From: Rutidosis leptorrhynchoides
Taxonomy: Eukaryota; Streptophyta; Magnoliopsida; Asterales; Asteraceae
NCBI RefSeq assembly: GCF_046630445.1
Contig: NC_092335.1
Location: 543,049,001 to 543,113,000, forward strand
Length of the DNA stretch: 64,000 nucleotides
Direction: 5' to 3'
Shown: positions 48,641 to 60,559 of the stretch, one piece after another
Layout: every line of letters begins with the position of its first letter
How positions within the stretch are numbered: position 1 is the stretch's first letter
The notes under the pieces: generated by a model
Database searches by the model: none
The model's input: the letters and a program-made list of their open reading frames with translations, nothing else
Told to the model about the DNA's origin: nothing
Translations under genes and position numbers: made by a program

Positions 48641-49120
48641 TTAATAATAATAATATTCAATTAATACCAACTCCGTCACTTGTGGGAATGTTTTGTTTAA
48701 TAGTTGTAGCCCGATGTTCTTGTTCTCACTTTGGTGAGAAGCGAACATTACTAATCCGTACGCATAACATGCTTCTTTATGTTGCATGTTAGCCGCTTTT
48801 TCTAAATCACGAAGTCCAATATTCGGATATATTGAGTCAAAATAATTTCTTAACCCATTGCGTAAAATAGCATTTGGGTTCCCCGCAATATATGCGTCAA
48901 AGTAAACACATCGTAACTTATGGATTTCCCAATGTGATATCCCCCATCTTTCGAACGAAAGCCTTTTATAAACCAAGGCATTCTTGGAACGTTCTTCGAA
49001 TGTCTTACAAACTGATCTCGCCTTAAATAGTTGTGCCGAAGAATTATGACCGACTCTAGACAAGATTTCATCAATCATGTCTCCGGGTAGGTCTCTTAAA
49101 ATATTGGGTTGTCTATCCAT
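48641..49120 (-). pseudogene. F-box protein with SEL1-like end, captured in a retroelement, 3'-truncated
   Basis: ATG at 49,118-49,120 gives MDRQPNILRDLPGDMIDEIL, then SRVGHNSSAQLFKARSVCKTF, a clear F-box. It is followed by NAILRNGLRNYF and GLRDLEKAANMQHKEACYAYG, a SEL1/TPR-like segment, as in the At2g35280 type of plant F-box proteins (from memory). After QVTELVL the frame runs into the ATT repeat (YYYY), so the last part is lost. The codons are intact up to that point. Located about 180 bp after the acidic ORF and inside an LTR element, it appears to be a host gene carried by the element. I class it as a pseudogene because of the truncation. Confidence 0.75.
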
Positions 49121-49296
49121 TTTGTGTTTTTATACTGTAAAATAGACAAGAGTTAGATTCATAAAAAAAATACTTATTAATACAAGCAATTTTTACATAT
49201 ATCATAAAACATAAGCACACTATATTACATATATTACACCACACGAATACAACTATCTTATTCCGACTCGCTTGTTTCTTCTTCTTCGGTTTTGGT

Positions 49297-49872
49297 TCAT
49301 TTTGCCAAGTTTCTAGGGATATATGATGTTCCCCTAATACGAGCCGTCGTTTTCCACATTGGTTTAGAAAAACTTGGTGGTTTAGAGGTTCCCGGGTCAT
49401 TGTTACAACTTAAGGACTTCGGGGGTTGACGATACATATAAAGTTTATCGGGGTTGGAATTAGATTTCTCTATTTTTATGCCCTTTCCCTTATTATTTTC
49501 TTTTGCCTTTTTAAATTCAGTTGGGGTAATTTCTATAACATCATCGGAATTCTCGTCGGAATCCGATTCATCGGAGAATTGGTAATCCTCCCAATATTTT
49601 GCTTCCTTGGCGGAAACACCATTGACCATAATTAACCTTGGTCGGTTGGTTGAGGATTTTCTTTTACTTAACCGTTTTATTATTTCCCCCACCGGTTCTA
49701 TTTCTTCATCCGGTTCCGATTCTTCTTCCGGTTCCGATTCTTCTTCCGGTTCCGACTCTTCTTCCGGTTCCTCTTCGGGAACTTGTGAATCAGTCCATGA
49801 ATCATTCCAATTTACATTTGACTCTTCATTATTATTAGGTGAGTTAATGGGACTTGTTCTAGAGGTAGACAT
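49297..49872 (-). CDS. Acidic low-complexity ORF of the retroelement (191 codons)
   Basis: It is the first ORF after the primer-binding site. It starts MSTSRTSPINSPNNNEESNV and has tandem EEESEP repeats (about residues 35-60), a basic patch (KRLSKRKSSTNRPR), a second acidic stretch (DESDSDENSDD) and a basic Ser/Pro-rich end. There is no zinc knuckle, protease or recognisable gag core. The frame is open throughout. It may be a gag substitute or another captured sequence. The short acidic ORF at 17,559 occupies the same place in another element. Confidence 0.5.
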   Translation of the reverse strand: MSTSRTSPINSPNNNEESNVNWNDSWTDSQVPEEEPEEESEPEEESEPEEESEPDEEIEPVGEIIKRLSKRKSSTNRPRLIMVNGVSAKEAKYWEDYQFSDESDSDENSDDVIEITPTEFKKAKENNKGKGIKIEKSNSNPDKLYMYRQPPKSLSCNNDPGTSKPPSFSKPMWKTTARIRGTSYIPRNLAK

Positions 49873-50067
49873 CTATCACATAATATCAAACGCGTTAAGA
49901 GATTAATATATCACATAATATTCACATGTTAAAAATATATAGTTTCCAACAAAATTTGTTAAGCAATCATTTTTCAAGTAAACACGGTAGAAGTCCAGAC
50001 TCACTAATGCATCCTAACAAACTCGATAAGACACACTAATGCAAAATTTTGGTTCTCTAAGACCAAC

Positions 50068-50079
50068 GCTCGGATACCA
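50068..50079 (-). other. Primer-binding site, variant
   Basis: On the minus strand TGGTATCCGAGC lies three bases after the LTR end. It differs by one base from the TGGTATCAGAGC of the other elements. Confidence 0.75.
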
Positions 50080-50081
50080 AC

Positions 50082-53000
50082 TGAAATGTCCCGTTCTTAT
50101 TGATTAAAAACGTTCCATATTAATTGATTTCGTTGCGAGGTTTTGACCTCTATATGAGACATTTTTCAAAGACTGCATTCATTTTAAAGCAAACCATAAC
50201 CTTTATTTCATCAATAAAGGTTTAAAAAGCTTTACGTAGATTATCAAATAATGATAATCTAAAATATCCTGTTTACACACGACCATTACATAATGGTTTA
50301 CAATACAAATATGTTACAACAAAATAAGTTTCTTGAATGCAGTTTTTACATAATATCATACAAGCATGGACTCCAAATCTCGTCCTTATTTAAGTATGAG
50401 ACAGTGGAAGCTCTTAATAATCACCTGAGAATAAACATGCTTAAAACGTCAACAAAAATGTTGGTGAGTTATAGGTTTAACCTATATATATCAAATCATA
50501 ACAATAGACCACAAGATTTCATATTTCAATATACATCCCATACATAGAGATAAAAATTATTCATATGGTGAACACCTGGTAATCGACATTAACAAGATGC
50601 ATATATAAGAATATCCCCATCATTCCGGGACACCCTTCGGATATGATATAAATTTCGAAGTACTAAAGCATCTGGTACTTTGGATAGGGTTTGTTAGGCC
50701 CAATAGATCTATCTTTAGGATTCGCGTCAATTAGGGTGTCTGTTCCCTAATTCTTAGATTACCAGACTTAATAAAAAGGGGCATATTCGATTTCAATAAT
50801 TCAACCATAGAATGTAGTTTCACGTACTTGTGTCTATTTTGTAAATCATTTATAAAACCTGCATGTATTCTCATCCCAAAAATATTAGATTTTAAAAGTG
50901 GGACTATAACTCACTTTCACAGATTTTTACTTCGTCAGGAAGTAAGACTTGGCCACTGGTCGATTCACGAACCTATAACAAATATGTACATATATATCAA
51001 AGTATGTTCAAAATATATTTACAACACTTTTAATACATTTTGATGTTTTAAGTTTATTAAGTCAGCTGTCCTCGTTAGTAACCTACAACTAGTTGTCCAC
51101 AGTTAGATGTACAGAAATAAATCGATATATATTATCTTGAATCAATCCACGACCCAGTGTATACATATCTCAGTATTGATCACAACTCAAACTATATATA
51201 TTTTGGAATCAACCTCAACCCTGTATAGCTAACTCCAACATTCACATATAGAGTGTCTATGGTTGTTCCGAAATATATATAGATGTATCGACATGATAGG
51301 TCGAAACATTGTATACGTGTCTATGGTATCTCAAGATTACATAATATACAATACAAGTTGATTAAGTTATGGTTGGAATAGATTTGTTACCAATTTTCAC
51401 GTAGCTAAAATGAGAAAAATTATCCAATCTTGTTTTACCCATAACTTCTTCATTTTAAATCCGTTTTGAGTGAATCAAATTGCTATGGTTTCATATTGAA
51501 CTCTATTTTATGAATCTAAACAGAAAAAGTATAGGTTTATAGTCGGAAATATAAGTTACAAGTCGTTTTTGTAAAGGTAGTCATTTCAGTCGAAAGAACG
51601 ACGTCTAGATGACCATTTTAGAAAACATACTTACACTTTGAGTTTAACCATGATTTTTGGATATAGTTTCATGTTCATAAGAAAAATCATTTTCTCAGAA
51701 GAACAACTTTTAAATCAAAGTTTATCATAGTTTTTAATTAACTAACCCAAAACAGCCCGCGGTGTTACTACGTTTTTCGTGTTTCCAGGTTTTAAATCAT
51801 TAAGTTAGCATATCATATAGATATAGAACATGTGTTTAGTTGATTTTAAAATTCAAGTTAGAAGGATTAACTTTTGTTTGCGAACAAGTTTAGAATTAAC
51901 TAAACTATGTTCTAATGATTACAAGTTTAAACCTTCGAATAAGATAGCTTTATATGTATGAATTGAATGATGTTATGAACATCATTACTACCTTAAGTTC
52001 CTTGGATAAACCTACTGGAAAAGAGAAAAATGGATCTAGCTTCAACGAATCCTTGGATGGCTCGAAGTTCTTGAAGCAGAATCATGACACGAAAACAAGT
52101 TTAAGTAAGATCATCACTTGAAATAAGATTGTTATAGTTATAGAAATTGAACCAAAGTTTGAATATGATTATTACCTTGTATTAGAATGATAACCTACTG
52201 TAAGAAACAAAGATTTCTTGAGGTTGGATGATCACCTTACAAGATTGGAAGTGAGCTAGCAAACTTGAAAGTATTCTTGATTTTATGTAACTAGAACTTG
52301 TAGAATTTATGAAGAACACTTAGAACTTGAAGATAGAACTTGAGAGAGATCAATTAGATGAAGAAAATTGAAGAATGAAAGTGTTTGTAGGTGTTTTTGG
52401 TCATTGGTGTATGGATTAGATATAAAGGATATGTAATTTTGTTTTCATGTAAATAAGTCATGAATGATTACTCATATTTTTGTAATTTTATGAGATATTT
52501 CATGCTAGTTGCCAAATGATGGTTCCCACATGTGTTAGGTGACTCACATGGGCTGCTAAGAGATGATCATTGGAGTGTATATACCAATAGTACATACATC
52601 TAAAAGCTGTGTATTGTACGAGTACGAATACGGGTGCATACGAGTAGAATTGTTGATGAAACTGAACGAGGATGTAATTGTAAGCATTTTTGTTAAGTAG
52701 AAGTATTTTGATAAGTGTATTTAAGTCTTTCAAAAGTGTATAAATACATATTAAAACATTACATGTATATACATTTTAACTGAGTCGTTAAGTCATCGTT
52801 AGTCGTTACATGTAAGTGTTGTTTTGAAACCTTTAGGTTAACGATCTTGTTAAATGTTGTTAACCCAATGTTTATAATATCAAATGAGATTTTAAATTAT
52901 TATATTATCATGATATTATCATGTATGAATATCTCTTAATATGATATATATACATTAAATGTCTTTACAACGATAATCGTTACATATATGTCTCGTTTAA

Positions 53001-53307
53001 AAATCATTAAGTTAGTAGTCTTGTTTTTACATATGTAGTTCATTGTTAATATACTTAATGATATGTTTACTTATCATAATATCATGTTAACTATATATAT
53101 ATCCATATATATGTCATCATATAGTTTTTACAAGTTTTAACGTTCGTGAATCACCGGTCAACTTGGGTGGTCAATTGTCTATATGAAACATATTTCAATT
53201 AATCAAGTCTTAACAAGTTTGATTGCTTAACATGTTGGAAACATTTAATCATGTAAATATCAATCTCAATTAATATATATAAACATGGAAAAGTTCGGGT
53301 CACTACA
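50082..53307 (-). repeat. 5' LTR (3226 bp)
   Basis: On the minus strand it runs from TGTAGTGACCCG (53,307) to GGGACATTTCA (50,082). The inverted 11-mers are at 53,142-53,152 and 50,962-50,972, and the hairpin CAACA-AAAA-TGTTG at 50,450-50,463. The centre is unlike that of the 13-kb LTR and has no tRNA-like module. It is clearly similar over its length to 60,560-63,836 and lacks about 25 bp near 51,765 that the latter has. Confidence 0.85.
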
Positions 53308-53478
53308 CAAAATATGGCCGTTGACACACGGTTGCCATCACGGTCGATAGTGGTTCAACCGTGTGTGCTCCAGTCTAAAATTGGTATCCGTTGTATAGCC
53401 GTTTGACTCAAATTTGAACACCACATTTTGGCACCTTTACTCCTTCTAGCACCTGCAAAAGAAACCAAACATCCTATA
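53308..53478 (-). mobile_element. Copia LTR, distal part (split)
   Basis: This is the continuation of the copia LTR at 57,946-59,378, separated by the solo gypsy LTR. It contains CG-rich words (ACGGTTGCCATCACGGTCG). Confidence 0.5.
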
Positions 53479-55710
53479 TGTGACGACCCGAAAATTTCTG
53501 ATCAAATCTAAACTTGATCTTTATATGATTTCGACACGATAAGCAAAGTCTGTAAAGTTGAGTCTCAAAAATTTTGAACTGTATATATATGGATTCAGTT
53601 AACCTTTGACTATTTCCGACGATTCACGAACATTTGTGTGCAAATAAAAATGTAAATATATATGAACTTTAAACATAAGTAATATTATATATATTGTAAC
53701 TTATAAATATGAAATATTATAGTAAATATGATATGATTAATAAATTGTAATATATTAAATCTAATTACAAGTTTGAATATAAGTGTTAGATTAATATTAA
53801 TATTTTTACTTGCATTATTATTATTAATGTTAATATTAATATTGACATTTGTATTATTAATATTATTATTATTGAAATTATCATTATTGTTATTATTAAT
53901 AAACATTATATAGCTATTATATTTATTTTTATTATAAGTATTTCTATTATTATTATTATTAGTATTTCTATTTTTATTTCTATAATCAATAATAAGTGTT
54001 ATTAATATAAATTTTTATTAATTAGAATTATTATTATTGTATATATATATATATATAATATAATATAATTATTTTTATTATTGATTATATTATATACTTT
54101 ATAATTACAGATATAAATATATAACAAATAAAATAAATAAATACGGGTATAAAAAGAAATATACAGATATATTTATGATATATTTATGCTATTGATACAA
54201 CACGTAACACTTATCTATCACAATCAATCTAAATTAGTTGCTGCTCATGATTTGTACAACATCAAACTGTACATATTTTGTCTTCCGACAAATTTGTTAG
54301 ATATTTGAAATCTTATATGGTACAAATCTGTTTTCGATCACTATCTGCCTTTTTCAACTTTTGTTTTCTTCTTCCTGGATAGCATTTCCTGTCGAGTGCT
54401 TCTAAAATATACATAGAATCGATTAAACTTGTGTTGATAAGAAATTCATTCAACCCTTTGTTACCTTTGCGGTTGTAACCCAAGACTTAAAACCAAAAAC
54501 CACTTGTTGTGATGATATTCGATTACTACTACTGCTGTTACCACTTCTATTTTGTTTCTGTTTCTAATTTAAACCCAAAATCATCACCATTGCCACCCTT
54601 TTAATTTGTTATAACCTGCTATTGCTATTTCAAGCGACTACAATCATTGAACCATCGTCCAAACCTGCTGCAACTATTTTTTTCTCTTCTTTTATCTTTG
54701 TTCGAGCACCCACTCAACCGTCTTCATTAAATCTTGGATATAAATGACTACAGCTGCTACTATGTTGTTTTCTCCTGTTTCTACGATTAACCGAAACACC
54801 ACCCATACCATTATTATTTTTTTCACCGTCTTCTTATTTTTTTTCCATCACCCCATCGAATCACTTTGAAACAACCATTTTCACCCACCATCATCATTGC
54901 TGCACCTGCTGCTACACATAAACAACCGACAACCACTGAATTCTTTTTTGTTTTCGTGAGTATGAAAGATGAAGGTTGTGATGAACAATCCCTTCTGTTG
55001 GTGTTTTGTTCGACTATTGTTGCTATATCAAGACTACACTTCGTATACGAACCAAACTTTTTGTTGTGGTAATAAAGCGAGTAATTGATTAAGAAAAAAT
55101 AAAGTTACTTGGAATTATTGAAAGGTATCCAAGATAGCTCGTGTATCCAGTTCACCACATATATACATATAATATTTTAAAGCAAAAGCCATTCCATTAA
55201 AAATAAGCATCCACAAGAACCGGATCCTTTTGTTCTATTTGGGCCACGTACTTGCTTGTATGTGTTGGGCCAAAATTTAGTTTATTGTTGGGCTAAGAAG
55301 TGGATCATTGGAAGGTAGATATTGAGTACGATGGTTGTTCTACGTTTTTATCTTTGTTAACCAGTGAGAACGATGATAATAAGATGATGATTGCAAAAAT
55401 GGAGGAACTCATTGTTTACGGTCGATGCTGCAGTACGTGTTGTTTATATTACTGTTAAAATGAATATGATACGAGAAGAATGAATCAACGATGATATCAT
55501 ATTTCTATACGATTATGGTGTAACCGGAGATAAAGGTGATGATAATAGCAGTAAATCTAATGATGATGAATAGGTAGATTAATGATGAAGATCATGATCA
55601 TGATGAAGTTAAACGAGATCATGATAAAGAGAATTAGGAAGAAGGAGAGGAAAAACAGAAAACTAGTTAATAAGAATTAAAATCCTAGCTATTTCAGGAA
55701 AAACAAAACA

Positions 55711-55776
55711 GATCGATGGTCTAGTGTGGTGTTGGGTTTACGAGAGGTCACAGGTTCGATACTAGGCTGGGGCATT
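55711..55776 (+). other. tRNA-like (box B) module in solo LTR
   Basis: AGGTTCGATACTAGG fits box B, after ATGGTCTAGTGTGG. It is followed by GAAGGTAGT and a long ATT repeat. Confidence 0.5.
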
Positions 55777-55809
55777 CTTTTTGTGGCATTTTTGAAGGTA
55801 GTCATTTAC

Positions 55810-56477
<668 letters not shown>

Positions 56478-56712
56478 AAAGTATTATTAAAAGACTTATC
56501 AGTTAAACATTAATATTAGTAATACTGTATAATTACTAAGATTTCTATTTAAAACTACTAAAAATTATCGTTAGTATTAAAAGTATTATTTTTACAAAAA
56601 CTATCATTATTATCGTTATCAGTATTATCTATATTATTATTATCAAAATAATTACGATTATAAAAATAAAAGTTTTAATGATGTTATTAAAGTTATAAGC
56701 ATAAAAATAAAG

Positions 56713-56718
<6 letters not shown>

Positions 56719-56799
<81 letters not shown>

Positions 56800-56851
56800 A
56801 TATATTTACTACACATAACCTAACTATATTAATATTTTTGTATATAAAATG

Positions 56852-56900
<49 letters not shown>

Positions 56901-56918
56901 AAACCTATTAATTTATTA

Positions 56919-57012
<94 letters not shown>
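56719..57012. repeat. Long (TA)n microsatellites
   Basis: Three TA runs lie at about 56,719-56,796, 56,858-56,898 and 56,922-57,012, just before the 3' arm of the solo LTR. Confidence 0.95.
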
Positions 57013-57017
<5 letters not shown>

Positions 57018-57945
57018 CAATTACAACTACGTGTGTTGATATATATACAAATGATATAGGTTCGTGAACCGAAGGTCAACCCTGCATTGTTCAGTATCGT
57101 CGTATGAATATTTTTACTACAAAATATTGGATTGTGATTTTCATTACTTCCCTTTTAAATGCTTTTTACAATATATATTTTTAGGACTGAGAATACATGC
57201 GCTTTTATAAATGTTTGACCAAATAGACACAAGTAATTGAAACTACATTCTATGGTTGAATGATCGAAGCCGAATATGCCCCTTTTTGCTTGGTAGCCTA
57301 AGAATTAGTAAATCGATCTACTAATTGACGCGAATCCTAAAGATAGATCTATTGGGCCTAACAAACCCCATCCGTTGTAGCAGATGCTTTAGTACTTCGA
57401 TGTTATTTTATCATGTCCGATGGATGTCCCGGAATGATAGGAGATATTCTTATATGCATCTTGTTAATGTCGGTTACCAGGTGTTCAATCCATATGAATG
57501 ATATTTTTGTCTCTATGCATGGGACGTATATTTATGAGAAATGGAAATGAAAATCTTGTGGTCTATTAAAATGATGAAAATGATTGATTATGATAAACTA
57601 ATGAACTTACCAACCTTTTGATTGACACTTTAAAGCATGTTTATTCTCAGGTATGAAAGAAATCTTCCGCTGTGCATTTGCTCATTTTAGAGATATTACT
57701 TGGAGTCACTCATGACATATTTCAAAAGACGTTGCATTCGAGTCATCGAGTTCATCAAGATTAATACTAAGTCAATTATAGTTGGATATATTATGAAATG
57801 GTATGCATGTCGTCAACTTTCGATGTAATGAAAGTTTGTCTTTTAAAAACGAATGCAATGTTTGTAAAATGTATCATATAGAGGTCAAGTACCTCGCGAT
57901 GTAACCAAATGTAATGTATTCGTCCAGATGGATTAGGACGGGTCA

Positions 57946-59378
57946 TTATACTATACAAGTACTATATGCATTAAGTGTGTGAGATTTGGTCTTATTGCAT
58001 GAAAGTGACATAACACTCCATTAGTGGTAAACCCAACATTCTTGGAGAAGTGTCTTAATTGATATTTTGGGAAATCTCATATTGGTCAAGACTTAGTTAG
58101 CCACTTTAATGCATTTGGTTCAATTCTAAAGACTAGTTAATATGTCATTAACTTCCTAGTTTCAATTAATCACAAGTCATGTTTAAAGCTTAGGTAGATT
58201 AATTGAATGATGTATTTCTAAGATGATCATTAAGTATATAGAGAGATCAAAGTTAAGTCATACTTGAACAAGCAATCACAATTTGTTACTTAGATAAGAC
58301 CAAGTAAACAATTGATCATAATTTCATTGTGAACCAATTTACACTTAATTTATTGGAGTAGACTAGTTACTTGAATCCTAACTAGTAAGCACATAGCAAG
58401 CATGTTAATCAAGTTGATAAATTTATAAGTATTAAACATATTAGCAAGTAGCAAGTAATACTCACACATAGCAAGGGATAGTTACCATAAGATCAATCAT
58501 ATAGATATTTGCACAACTTGTAATTTAAGCTTTTAGCAAGCTTACTTGCAATATAACATATTGCATGATTAATGTGTAAGCACACATTAATGTCCAACAC
58601 ATGCACAAGGGAAGAGCAATCTCTAGTTGGGACTGGTGACCATCCTAAATGTATCTAAGTGTATTTTAGGATTACAAGTCTGTACTAGTTACACTTGAAA
58701 GCATTGTTCTTTGTTTTCCCTTAATTAATCACTAAGTCATCTTTAATAGTAATTATTGTTCTAGTGACATTGGCTTAAGTGTGTTGGTACTTGATGATTA
58801 TACTAAGGATGTCTAGATAAGAATTAAGATCACAAGTTGTTGATTAACACTTATGTGTTATGCCTAATCTTGATTAATTTATCATTAAGATGTCATTAGG
58901 TGTAATTAACCACAATTAGTGTTTTTCTGACCAAAACTCAATTGAGTATGGAGAAGGCATCTATTCTAAGCGTGTTGAGAAAAGTTTCATGAATTATAGA
59001 TGTCGGGAACTAGTCAAACTTTATTTGGTCAAAATTTGTAATAGAGAAAACTGCGGTCGCACTGCGGTTGACCGTGGTGGCGACCGTGCAACTTGTTTTC
59101 ATAAAACTGCGTTGCAATTTAGTTTAGGGTTCTGCGGCTGGCTGTGCGGTCGACCGTACCTTGACCGTGTATTTAGCTGATCTTTTAATTTCATTCTTTA
59201 AGCTATGTTTGACTTGGTCGTTTGCAAGATAAAGTATGGATTAATGACCTTGTGTGTTTTATGTTAAGATGTCAGTCATCACTTATGCATATGTATGTGT
59301 CATCATCAAAACATATTCTTTAGTTAATCATCATACTTAAGTTTGTCGTTTAGTTCATTAACCAACATTCAACCAACA
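57946..59378 (-). mobile_element. Copia LTR, proximal part (minus strand)
   Basis: On the minus strand the LTR starts TGTTGGTTGAATGTTGG at 59,378, right after a purine tract. It holds a CpG-rich block at 59,050-59,165 with repeated GCGGTCG and GACCGT words. No coding sequence is visible. The far end of the LTR continues at 53,478. Confidence 0.65.
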
Positions 59379-60002
59379 TTCTCCCCCTTTTTGATGTTGA
59401 CAAACATACAAGTGATGAGGGAAATTTTGCTATAAATACGCAAGTGTTAACAATCACTTGTATCCATCTTTCTCCCCCTTTTGTCGAAGCAAAAAGGTTA
59501 GCTCTCCTAGAACTAAGCTCGCCTTTAGAGCAAAGCTCCCCCTTAAATTGTGCACATTAGAAAACATATATTAGAACATAACAAGCACACATGTTATTCA
59601 AGTCACATACTAAACATAGATAATTCATAACAGTCAGAAAAATTCAATTATCATGATGAGAGGAGTGACCCTTGTCCTTGTCCTCAAGTCGTGACAATCT
59701 TCGACCAAGCTTTAGAATGTTTCCATGAATTACACTGTTTTATCCCTGTGTCGAAAGAGAACAAAAGTTGGGTGGATTTTCAAGAGGAGCTTCTTGAATC
59801 TGCTTGGTTGAAGCTTTGCATATTGGATATGAAGAGACTTAAATGGAATGGTGAAACGAGATGTCATTCCAACATATGCGAATAGTTTGGTCAGATGGAG
59901 ACCATACGGAAGCGACATATGGGAATGTTGAGCTGCATGTTGCATTCTTGATACCATGAAGTGTGCAACATTTACTTTGGTGGAGTTCAGGAGACACCAT
60001 AT
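59379..60002 (-). mobile_element. Copia internal 3' end
   Basis: 59,379-59,389 is a polypurine tract on the minus strand (AAAGGGGGAGAA). The AAGGGGGAG word recurs at about 59,475 and 59,545, as in SIRE/Maximus-type copia 3' regions. A short plus-strand ORF (59,691-59,885) has no recognisable domain. Confidence 0.55.
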
Positions 60003-60559
60003 GTGATGATCCCATCCAAAACCACTTGGACGAATACATCATTCATTGATTTCATAGTGAGGTTTTGACCTCTATATGATACGTTTTGTAAACATTGCAT
60101 TCTTTTGAAAAGACACACCATAATTGAATATTAAATTCCAAGGTTTTTGACGTTTGATGATTTCCACATATAGACAATCTCTGTAATTAATAGTTTACAA
60201 TACTACATCCGTTGATAATGCAGTCGAAATAAGATACATGGTGATGATTTTGTGAATGCAACGTTTTCTCAAATAAAGCATGTATGACTCCGTGCACATA
60301 GCTTGTATCACATATAAGCAAACAGCGGAAGACTTCTAGATACCTGAGAATAAACATGCTTTAAAGTGTCAACACAAAGGTTGGTGAGTTCATAGTTTTA
60401 TTGTTGCGCATAATCTGTATATAAAGGTGAATCACAAGATTTCAGTTGTTTCATCTAGAAACGTTTATTAAAAGATTCTACGTAACAGAGCACCCTGGTA
60501 ACTAAACTTTAACGTGATAATAAGTACCCCTGTTTTAACATGCATGCAACCAACATGTA
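60003..60559 (-). mobile_element. Reversed gypsy LTR fragment (3' arm)
   Basis: It contains GTGAGGTTTTGACCTC (about 60,058), ACCTGAGAATAAACATGC and the hairpin region at 60,370-60,383 with a reduced stem. It is cut by the next LTR at 60,560, which lies in the same orientation. Confidence 0.7.

Larger units (their letters stand above)
48641..53307 (-). mobile_element. 5' half of a non-autonomous gypsy element carrying host-like ORFs
   Basis: Its 5' LTR is 50,082-53,307, and its primer-binding site is at 50,068-50,079 (TGGTATCCGAGC on the minus strand, one base off). Then come an acidic ORF and an F-box ORF. The element is truncated at about 48,640 by the reversed LTR. No gag or pol motif is present. 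The LTR is of the same subfamily as 60,560-63,836. Confidence 0.75.
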
